A DNA stretch of 64,000 bases from Prochilodus magdalenae (lineage: Eukaryota; Chordata; Actinopteri; Characiformes; Prochilodontidae). Position 1 is the first letter of the stretch. Each line of letters opens with the position of its first letter. A program made the translations under genes and the position numbers. Positions 56,498 through 64,000 of the stretch are shown here, piece by piece. A model generated the notes under the pieces. It saw nothing but the letters and a program-made list of their open reading frames with translations, did not search any database and was not told where the DNA came from. The stretch is from the NCBI GenBank assembly GCA_024036415.1, contig JAMWET010000031.1, forward strand, positions 62,001 to 126,000. Direction: 5' to 3'.

Positions 56498-57950
56498 GGC
56501 GGCTGCTGGTCTTTCAAAGAGGGTGAGCTCATTGTCGGCTTACCTCAATTTTTGATGCATCAAATTTGTCAGTTTATTTATACATTAATTCTGCCCTCTG
56601 TTCCTTTTTAGGAAAATGGCCTGTGATACTATGCTATGCCAAGTAGGCATTGTTTCCACAGACTTGGCCAGTGTCCTCTCAATGGCTAGCAGAGCTAGGC
56701 TTCTTAGACAACCTTGGCCCATTGTGTTGCAGGTGTAAGACTTAAGCCTTTTTAAACAGGAGAAGCTCCTTTCTACACCCCAGTTGTTGCCAATAGCTCC
56801 AGTTGTTGCCACTAACGAAAGTTAATGTATAGTTTGTACAGCTGAGGCATTGCACTGTCCAACTCGTGTCCAACTCATGTCTTTTAGAAAAATCAAGAAA
56901 TCACACAGGTTTTCCCTGTTACCCTGTAAGTCCTGATTTGAAAACAGGACTTGGAAGTTGGAAGCGCAAACTTTCCAAATTTGGAAAACGCAGAGGAATC
57001 TGCCTTATGAGATTATCAAGGGTGGCCATGTACAGATTTCTGTAGCAGTCCTGGGTATCCTGGAATTGAGAGACGGAGCTTTCTCGTGGGCTCATCTCGT
57101 GGGTCTGATGTGAGACGTGCTGCTTTGGCATATACAGCTTGAAAAGCCCCCTCTGAACTCTTCTCTTTGACAAAAGCAAGAAGAGATTCAATTCTTTTCT
57201 TGCAGTAGAGAACATCCATGGCCCTCTCCTGGGTGATATCAAAGACCACACCAGTCTCTGAGAAGATTTGTTAATATGTGTACAGCATAAACACAAATTC
57301 AAAATCCTCCAGTTTCATTACAAAACCCTTGGCACAATCCAATGTGTCATCATCCATTTTCTTTTCTGCAATGATGTTATAAAAAGTCTGCAGGAGGCCA
57401 TCATAGTTGTTTGCCACAATGCTCACTATCCGTGATGTGAAATTTCATCGAGTAGGAGCTTTTCTGGGCAACCTTGAACAGCCTGCAGAGTCAAGAAAAG
57501 ATGTCCTCTTTGTGGACTGATGCAAAAAAACATTCTGCACCCTGTGACAGAGATTAAGTCTATGTGCATAGCAATGCAAAAACATTGCACTAGAGGCGGT
57601 TGCCTTCATTTTCGCCTGCAGACCATTGAGGACTGAAGTCATGACAGCAGCCCCATTGTATGTCTGTTCCAAAAGTTTCCCCCTAAAATTGTAGGCCTGC
57701 GTGTTTTCATTTAAAACTTCAAAAACAGATTATGGATCTCGCTCCTCTGAAACATAAAAAAAAAAAAAAAACAATAAAGCACTCCTGAATTGTACCTGCA
57801 CTATCAACATAGCGAATAATGACAGAAAGTTGGGCATGGCAAGCAATATCAGTTCTACCAAAAAAAGGAAGCACCCTGAATTTCAACTCTGATCTCATCA
57901 GACTGCCTGTAATTTCCCTTGTTGGATGATTCAATACTCTCATCATGCCC
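56498..57950 (-). pseudogene. hAT-type transposase relic
   Basis: Minus strand. A CAGTGGCGGCTGCTGGTC terminus at 56498 is followed by the C-terminal dimerisation region (GNNWGVERSFSCLKRLKSYT, RSLALLAIERTLAKSV). The middle at 57445-57672 (EQTYNGAAVMTSVLNGLQAK, LHCYAHRLNLCH) carries the GA-x-x-M and HCxAHRLNL motifs of the hAT catalytic region. The start at 57719-57946 (AQLSVIIRYVDSAGTIQECF) resembles the RNase H-like beginning. Pieces are in different frames and no opposite terminus was found. It resembles the ZMYM/hAT group of proteins numerous in fish. Confidence 0.75.
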
Positions 57951-59603
57951 CCTTGTTGCAGGATAACTGAATGGCAATAGGGAAAAACTAAAGAAAACTG
58001 GAAGTGCCAATATAAGGTGGTTTATTTTGGCAAAGTGCCAAGTGCACTGTAGTCAAACCCAAATAATATAGAAATAAAATAATAAATAATAATAAACAGA
58101 AAAAAAAACTAAAGAAAGGAAAAACAACAAGTCAACAAATGGATACAAACATATCCAATATGCTTACAAACATAGCTCTTTCAAAAACCAAATTGCACCC
58201 CCAAGCCAGTCCCCCCTCAAATGGCTGGGGGTCTGCTATTTAAATAACCATCAGGCTATTAGATTAGCCCAACTATAGGTGAGTTTACAGGTTACGTTAA
58301 AGTTGGCAAGTTCTAACTATAATTTAATATGTTAACTCCATTAAAACATTTTGGCATCAACATATTAACAAACATACAAAGCCTTTAACATTCACATGAA
58401 ACATTAACATTCCTCTTTAACCTGCCCAAAAGAAACCATAAAACCTGCCCCGCCCCCCTCACCCCACCCCCCATTTAGCATGGGAAATAAAGAGAGTCTT
58501 TAAAACTATGGAAGTTGTCTGTGTTTTTGTTCCAACGTTGTCTATCATAAAGGCTCTTTCCATGGAACGGACGATGGTCTTGGGTGATAATTTGCCCTGC
58601 AATGTAATTCTAATTTTTTTCCTGGTAAGGAAAACTATCAAATGGCTTTCCCAAAATCCCCAGGGACGCTCAACATCTGGTGATGTGACAAACCGTTCCA
58701 TGCAGTCCCTTTGAAGTGAATAGACAGTCAGCTTCCACGTGCAAAGGCATTGAAGCTACGGGAATGTACAAGAAGTTAACAAAATCGAGTCAGTCGATTT
58801 GTGATAAGTAGCTGATTCTGAACGAACTCGTCTTCCAGATGAACGCATTTGTAACATGAAATGTTACCAACTGTACGTGTTTGATCATTTAAATTTTTAC
58901 ATTTCAGGGGAATCTGAGCTTCCCTTGCAGTCTCGGAGAAAGCACCACTGCTGTGATGGTCCTGTAGTGATAAAAATTATGGAACACCATAGTGCTAGGG
59001 GGCTAACAAAGATTTCAGTAAAACAGAAGTGACTGCATATGGGAAGTGGAGCTAATTAAATTCACAATAAATGTAAATACAAAAAGGGTGTTCTTAATAA
59101 AGTGCTCAGTAAGTCCATGTGTTAATGAGATTTTCAGCTGTCAATCAATATTTAATGTGACTGTAAACAATTAACCCTGTGGCTCAATCTGCAAACACTG
59201 CTTTTTTTTTTTTTCATTTAATGTAATCATCAGAAAATATCTGAAAAATGTGTAGGATTTGCTCAGTAATTACAAAGGAAGCTCTATGATCAACAATTAC
59301 ATACAGTAAGAAAGTTGCTCAACAATTAAAAAAAAAAAGCTCAATGATTACAAATAAAAACTGAAGAAACAAGCTCAACCTCAAACACCCCAGGTCCTCC
59401 CCACCTTACCCCTCCCCAACCTCATTTAAACCCAAAGTCAAAATGGTGTTGCAGTATACCCCACGAGCCGTGTATGCTGACATTGTTTCTTTCTGCAACA
59501 ATTCAGCACCGCGTTGGAACTCTTCTGGATCTCCCTAAGTAAAAAAACATAAAATAAAAATAAACAGCACACAAATACATCCATCAACCATTTATTTTGT
59601 GCT
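57951..59603. other. Intergenic, mostly unassigned
   Basis: AT-rich sequence that may include the lost 5' side of the hAT relic. A C-rich stretch lies at 58444-58471. Frames on both strands at 58459-58714 overlap one another and I cannot assign either. A remnant of the 34508 MITE family lies at 58975-59075. Confidence 0.35.
58975..59075. mobile_element. Fragment of the 34508 MITE family
   Basis: GGGGGCTAACAAAGAT and ATATGGGAAGTGGAGCTAAT resemble the right-hand part of the MITE family. Short and diverged. Confidence 0.4.
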
Positions 59604-59766
59604 TGTAGTGTTAGTTACTTCTAACCAAATGATAGGCACGAAGAAGCATGTCTTAGATGCACGCCTGAGGCTGGACTTTATTCAAGTGCCTTGTAAACAA
59701 TGTTCCCCACCTAACCACCAGGGGGGGAAATAACACCCTCTGTCCTATAAATGCATTAACACCACA
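59604..59766 (-). mobile_element. 3' LTR of the gypsy element
   Basis: On the minus strand the polypurine tract AGAAAGGGGGA is followed by TGTGGTGTTAATGC at 59766. The LTR ends ...CTAACACTACA at 59604, so it has TG...CA ends. A TTTATAGG promoter-like box and a GAATAAAG poly(A) signal are inside. At about 163 bp it is a short LTR. The 5' LTR lies beyond the right edge, so identity between LTRs cannot be tested. Confidence 0.65.
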
Positions 59767-60062
59767 TCCCCCTTTCTAAGATCAGTAAATCTGATATCTG
59801 ACTAAGGGGTTTATTAACGCCACTGTACTGTAGCATATTATAACAGAAGGTAACAATTCACATATTTTCATTGAAGAGTCATAACAGGTATAACAGAATA
59901 ATAAAATAACCTTGAGCCAACAGAACAACAAACCCTAAAAATAAACACATGAACACGAGCAGTAAGACTTTCACTGATAACTAAACTAAGGAGGTGGGGT
60001 GGACTACCCAATCCTCCTACTGAGTGTGGGGAATTATTCTGCCCCGTTGAAGTCACTCAGTC

Positions 60063-61790
60063 CTATTTAAGCACAAAGTCCTTCAGATACCCTGGAGGTT
60101 GTCTCTCTCTTGCAGGGTAGCGTGCCCGGGTCACTGGACTGCCCGGCTGAGCTGGGCCTCGTTCTGCCTGTGCCGGACCCTCTGGATGAACTGGAATCTG
60201 CTCAGCTCGCGCAGGACTCACTGGCTGATCGGCAGGTAGGTCTGGCTCTGGCGAGGTGGTCTGCTCTGCTGGTGGCACTGGTGTAGTGACGAGGTGATTG
60301 CGGTTGCGGCGTAGGATACCTCTGGGAGAGTCAATGACATATGACCTTGGTGTATTTGCCTGGCTGATCACCGTCCCCTTCTCCTTTGTGTCCTTTATCC
60401 AGACGTGGTCGCCTGGTGTGAGTGTGGTGAGTTGTTGAGCTCTGTGTCTTTTGTTGAAGTGGACCCTCAACCTCTGTCGCATCTTCTGTTCTTCCTCTTT
60501 GAGTTTGACTATGTCAGTCCATCCTGGGTTCAGGAAAGACAGGGTGACTGGAACTGTTGTCCTGAGCTGTCGGCCCATTGACAGCTGAGCTGGGCTATGC
60601 CCGTTGGCGAGCGGGGTGGCCCTGTAAGCCAGGAGGGCCAAATAAGGGTCTTTTTCTTTCTGGAGGAGCCCTTTAATGGTCCGCACAGCCTTTTCTGCCT
60701 CTCCATTGCTCTGGGCATATCTGGGGCTGGATGTTACGTGTGTGAATCCCCACCGTGCTGCAAACTTTGTAAAACATTCAGATGCAAACTGGGGTCCATT
60801 GTCTGTCATGACCTCGGAAGGTATGCCGTGCCTGGCAAAAATAGACTTGCAATGTTCGACTACTGCTAAAGAGGTGGTAGACGTGAGTTTAGCTACTTCA
60901 ATGAAACGAGAAAAGTAATCAACCACCAGTAAGTACTGATTATCGCCCCACTGAAATAAATCGGCACCCACCTTTGCCCATGGTCTGTCTGGGAACTCAG
61001 AAGTGAGCAGTGGCTCTCTGGGGTTGTCTCTTTCTTTAGCACATGTATCACAGCCCTTAACAACTTTCTGAAGCTGTGTACTCAGCCCCGGCCACCAGAC
61101 AGATTGTTTGGCTCTTTCCAGACACTTTGCTATGCCCTGGTGACCCGCATGCAGTTTTTGGAGTATATCTGTTTGTAGTGCCTTGGGGATAACTAACCTA
61201 TACCCTTTTAGTAGTAGGCCATCCTCCACTGTTAGTTCTTCTTCAACCTGTGCATATGGTAGGTAAGCCCTGTTTATTTTGGATCTGTCTGGCCAGCCCT
61301 CATTACAGTACCTTTTCACTTGGCTCAGTATTTCATCCCATTCTTGGCATTTTCGTATTTCTTGTAACCTCTTCTCCGTAGCTGGGAGGGTTGACATGAC
61401 CATGTTGACATACAGCTTGATTTCCTCCTCCTGTTTCGGCTGCTCCCTCTCTCTCAAGGGCGCTCTAGACAGCACATCTGCTGTGGCCAACTTCTTGCCA
61501 GCCACATGCGAGATGGAGTAGCAGAAAGCCATCAGCCTCATTCTGAGTCTCTGAATGCGTGGTGGGAGCTCATCCAGGCTCTTGGAGCCTAGTAGCGGGA
61601 CCAGAGGCTTATGGTCCGTTTCCACATGAAACCTGATGCCCAACAGGTAGTCTGAAAACCGCTCGCATGCCCATGTGATTGCTAAAGCTTCTTTCTCAAT
61701 CTGGGCATACCTTTTTTCAGTCTCTGTGAGTGCCCTGGAGCTGTACGCCACTGGTTTAAGGTAGCCTTCCCCCTGTCTTTGCAGTAGCAC
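60063..61790 (-). CDS. Ty3/gypsy pol: RNase H and integrase, 575 aa open frame
   Basis: Minus strand, intact from near the RNase H start to the TAA at 60063. RNase H shows EKRYAQIEKEALAITWACER and ETDHKPL. The integrase zinc finger is HAGHQGIAKC ... CDTCAKE. The catalytic core has GADLF (Asp), VMTDNGPQF (Asp) and NGEAEKAVRTIKG (Glu), so D-D-E are all present. A C-terminal SH3-like segment (TPGDHVWIKD) and a Pro-rich tail follow. It resembles the Mag-like/K02A2.6-type gypsy lineage (from memory). This is only part of a polyprotein: frameshifts upstream separate it from RT and gag. Confidence 0.9.
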   Translation of the reverse strand: MLLQRQGEGYLKPVAYSSRALTETEKRYAQIEKEALAITWACERFSDYLLGIRFHVETDHKPLVPLLGSKSLDELPPRIQRLRMRLMAFCYSISHVAGKKLATADVLSRAPLREREQPKQEEEIKLYVNMVMSTLPATEKRLQEIRKCQEWDEILSQVKRYCNEGWPDRSKINRAYLPYAQVEEELTVEDGLLLKGYRLVIPKALQTDILQKLHAGHQGIAKCLERAKQSVWWPGLSTQLQKVVKGCDTCAKERDNPREPLLTSEFPDRPWAKVGADLFQWGDNQYLLVVDYFSRFIEVAKLTSTTSLAVVEHCKSIFARHGIPSEVMTDNGPQFASECFTKFAARWGFTHVTSSPRYAQSNGEAEKAVRTIKGLLQKEKDPYLALLAYRATPLANGHSPAQLSMGRQLRTTVPVTLSFLNPGWTDIVKLKEEEQKMRQRLRVHFNKRHRAQQLTTLTPGDHVWIKDTKEKGTVISQANTPRSYVIDSPRGILRRNRNHLVTTPVPPAEQTTSPEPDLPADQPVSPARAEQIPVHPEGPAQAERGPAQPGSPVTRARYPARERQPPGYLKDFVLK

Positions 61791-62170
61791 AGCTCCTAGT
61801 CCGAATGATGATGCGTCGGCTGAGACGACGGTCTCTGTTGTAGAGCGCTAGCCCTGGTGGTGAGCTCAGCTCCTTCTTAATGTTGGTGAATGCTCTCTGT
61901 TGTTGATGTCCCCACTGAAATGTGTTTTGTTTCTTTAGCAGGTCTCTGAGTGGCTGTGTCTTTTCGGCCAGATTTGGTAAGTACTTTCCTAAGTGGTTCA
62001 CCATTCCGAGGAACCTTCTCACTCCACTCACATCCTCTGGTTCTTCCATGTCGGTCACTGCTCTTACCTTGTCAGGATCAGCCCGCACCCCTGCTGCGTC
62101 TATTATCTGTCCAAGAAACTTTACATGTCTTTTTGAGAATTCACATTTCTCGCTCCTGCCTGACACCTGC
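61791..62170 (-). pseudogene. Gypsy pol: RT connection and start of RNase H, out of frame
   Basis: Middle piece of pol in a different frame from its neighbours: EKCEFSKRHVKFLGQIIDAA, VRRFLGMVNHLGKYLPNLAE, TQPLRDLLKKQNTFQWG. A frameshift at about 61840 separates it from the integrase frame; the expected ADASSFGLGAVL is readable there. Another at about 62170 separates it from the RT core. These breaks make the copy defective as it stands. Confidence 0.85.
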
Positions 62171-62998
62171 TTCTTGTAGTCTCTCCAACACAGCGGACAG
62201 CCGTGTGTCGTGCTGGGCCTGTGTGTCTCCAAAGACGAGAACGTCGTCCATCTGGCACATGACACCGTCAAGCCCCTCCAGTATCCTGGACATCCTCTTC
62301 TGATAGTGCTCAGGCGCTGAGGATATGCCGAAGCAGAGGCGGTTAAAGTAAAACCTCCCAAAGGGAGTGAGGAATGTTGTGAGGAGGGCAGAGTCCTTGG
62401 CTAGGGGTATTTGCCAGAAGCCTGAGTTCGCATCTATTTTAGAGAACACTTTAGCACCCTCTAGCTGTCCAAGTGTGTGCTCAACTGAGGGGAGCATATG
62501 TCTCTCTCGCTTGACTGACTCGTTCAATTTTGTCAGATCCACGCAAATGCGTACCTCATTCTTGCCTGGTTTTGGCACAGGGACCATTCCGGCGCACCAG
62601 TCTGTAGGCTGTTCCACTCTTGAGATCACGCCTATCTCCTCCATGCGTGAGAGCTCTTTTTTCACTTGAGGCATGAGTGGCCGCGAGATTCGCCGTGGGG
62701 TCGATATGGAGAATGGCTTGGCGTCTGCTCTAAGCTCTATCTTATAGTCCCCCTCCATCTTGCCTAGCCCTTTAAAGAGCTTGGGGAGCTGCTCTTTGAC
62801 TCTCTCTCTGGAGTCCAGTGCCACTGTGTCTACTCTGGCCACCAGGCCAAGTGCTTGGATGGCTGGACGTCCCAACAGGTTACACTTCAGCTCTGGAACT
62901 ACATACACTTCCTGTGTCGTGCTTTTATTGTCAGTCCTTATGGACGCAGTGAACTTCCCTCTCACTGTGATGGGTGTCTGGCCCGGCCCCTGCAGCAC
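62141..62998 (-). CDS. Ty3/gypsy pol: reverse transcriptase core
   Basis: Minus-strand open frame of 285 codons. It begins in the protease-RT linker and contains PKPGKNEVRICVDLTKLNES (RT box with R-x-C-V-D), FSKIDANSGFWQIPL with the first catalytic Asp, LCFGISSAPEHYQKRM, and the CQMDDVLVFGDT catalytic box where the family has a MDD signature. Frameshifts at both ends detach it from gag-protease and from RNase H. Confidence 0.88.
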   Translation of the reverse strand: MLQGPGQTPITVRGKFTASIRTDNKSTTQEVYVVPELKCNLLGRPAIQALGLVARVDTVALDSRERVKEQLPKLFKGLGKMEGDYKIELRADAKPFSISTPRRISRPLMPQVKKELSRMEEIGVISRVEQPTDWCAGMVPVPKPGKNEVRICVDLTKLNESVKRERHMLPSVEHTLGQLEGAKVFSKIDANSGFWQIPLAKDSALLTTFLTPFGRFYFNRLCFGISSAPEHYQKRMSRILEGLDGVMCQMDDVLVFGDTQAQHDTRLSAVLERLQEAGVRQEREM

Positions 62999-63184
62999 TT
63001 TCTTAGTACTTTCTAGCTGTGGAAATTGCCCCTTTGGAAGATTTCTTCTGATAACACTGTTACATCAGCCCCTGCATCTATTTTAAAAACAGCTGTGTCC
63101 TCATTCACCTTAAGGGTAATTAGCCAGGGCTCGACATGACAGTGCCTAAGAAAGCAATCTCCTCCTCATCTGATCCTGTTGTGT
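62999..63184 (-). pseudogene. Gypsy protease remnant with altered active site
   Basis: Minus strand: WLITLKVNEDTAVFKIDAGA followed by DVTVLSE, clearly an aspartic protease. The catalytic triplet reads D-A-G where D-T/S-G is expected. A nearby frame break separates it from the GSDEEEIAFLGTV segment upstream. It is non-functional here. Confidence 0.7.
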
Positions 63185-63478
63185 TCACTTCATTAAGGGC
63201 CCCCGATCTGCACACTTTCGCGTAGTGGCCTTTTTTCTGGCACAGATTACAAACCTAGCTGGGCACTGGTTTTTACTGTGTGCTGGGGTTCTGCTGCACC
63301 ACATGCACCGTCTCTGGCTGCCTAGCTGTGTGTGGTAGCTGCTTCTGTCATTTGTTCTTGCCTGAAATTTCTGTGGTCGTCCCTTACCTGTGGCGGGCTG
63401 AAGTTTTGTTTGAATGCTGTCCACGTCTGTGGCCGATGGCTTAAAGTTGCTCTTCAACAAGTCCTGTTGGTTTTTCAC
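63185..63478 (-). pseudogene. Gypsy gag C-terminus, zinc-knuckle region
   Basis: Minus strand, basic linker (TGKGRPQKFQARTND) then CMWCSRTPAHSKNQC, a C-x2-C-x5-H-x4-C nucleocapsid knuckle with one extra residue relative to the common spacing. The second knuckle has lost its frame (CARKKATTRKCADRG). It is joined to gag by a frameshift at about 63475. Confidence 0.75.
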
Positions 63479-63972
63479 TTGTTCGCTCTGACTGCTTTCT
63501 CCAGTGTCAGCTCCGAGTCTAGTTGGAGCTGTTCGGACAGCTTTTTATCCCGTAAGCCTACAACAAGTCTGTCTCGGACCATTTCATCATGGAGGTGCCC
63601 ATAACCACAGTGCTCGGACAGGCAGTGGAGTGAAGTTATGAAACTGTCTACAGTTTCACCTTGCTCCTGCTGTCTCTGGTTGAATTTGGCCCGTTCAAAA
63701 ATAACATTTCTCCTGACTACGAAATGTGCGTCGAGCTTGTTCTTGACCGTGTTATACTGGCTTGCTTCTATTTCGGACAGCTGAAGTGAAGCTATAATAT
63801 CTTCCGCCTCATCCCCCATGGTATAGATTAAAGTGTTCACCTGATTTTCTTCTGCTTGGAGCTCTAGCCCTGATGCAATCCGGAATCTCTCAAACCTTTT
63901 AATCCATTTGGGCCACTCTTCTGGCCGCGTGAAGTCAAACTTCGGTGGCGGTGGAATCTGGAATCTCTCCAT
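63475..63972 (-). CDS. Gypsy gag, N-terminal capsid-like part
   Basis: Minus strand: MERFQIPPPPKFDFTRPEEW opens at 63972 and reads 165 codons. It includes WIKRFERFRIASGL, NTLIYTMGDEAEDIIASLQL, and FNQRQQEQGETVDSFITSLH with ALEHCxYG-type Cys. This is the capsid-like helical domain of gypsy gag in the Mag-like group. The start is chosen because only about 28 bases of the leader remain before the window edge. The true 5' end and 5' LTR lie outside. Confidence 0.88.
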   Translation of the reverse strand: MERFQIPPPPKFDFTRPEEWPKWIKRFERFRIASGLELQAEENQVNTLIYTMGDEAEDIIASLQLSEIEASQYNTVKNKLDAHFVVRRNVIFERAKFNQRQQEQGETVDSFITSLHCLSEHCGYGHLHDEMVRDRLVVGLRDKKLSEQLQLDSELTLEKAVRANK

Positions 63973-64000
63973 CTTTGTCCCCTCGCGCTTAAACGTCCCT

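Overview
The window looks like teleost fish nuclear DNA. A vertebrate ion-channel gene is split over long AT-rich introns packed with fish-type repeats: many Tc1-like transposons with TA target sites, L2/CR1-type LINEs, hAT and other TIR elements, a Ty3/gypsy retroelement, and microsatellites. The mix would suit an ostariophysan fish such as a characin, catfish or knifefish, but that placement is inferred from remembered repeat families.

The only host gene I can assemble is the 3' half of an ELK-type voltage-gated potassium channel, best matched to kcnh8, on the + strand. Eight exons fit together with consistent splice phases: 3037-3236, 10386-10635, 28191-28405, 30518-30556 (a 39-base microexon), 32739-32959, 35374-35483, 36216-36295 and 48529-49041. 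They encode the end of S6, the C-linker, the cyclic-nucleotide-binding homology domain, a variable tail and a C-terminal coiled coil. The N-terminal PAS and S1-S6 exons lie left of the window.

Layout: 1-3036 intron with a perfect 38-bp hairpin and a Tc1 relic. 5.3-8.7 kb is a minus-strand LINE rearranged together with a 530-bp inverted duplication. 10.8-13.4 kb is a TIR element carrying pieces of a two-exon gene. 16.26-21.47 kb is a 5.2-kb element with two near-identical 1.14-kb inverted arms flanking a CCDC106-like gene; it is the most interesting object here. 21.9-23.6 kb is a Tc1-like element. 24.1-27.4 kb is an L2 LINE with an esterase-like ORF1 remnant. 31-42 kb holds several Tc1-like copies and MITEs. 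43.0-48.1 kb holds Tc1 fragments and a minus-strand LINE interrupted by a 2.2-kb DNA element with a 6-bp target duplication.

Beyond the kcnh8 stop codon (49041) the sequence is intergenic: a short hAT element at 50.2-51.0 kb, a decayed Tc1 copy, one possible small secreted-protein ORF at 54.56 kb, a LINE fragment ending in a GATA repeat, a hAT-type transposase relic at 56.5-57.95 kb, and a minus-strand Ty3/gypsy element from 59.6 kb to the right edge. The gypsy element keeps a long RNase H-integrase ORF but has frameshifts elsewhere. All calls were made by eye, so identities of diverged repeats are approximate.
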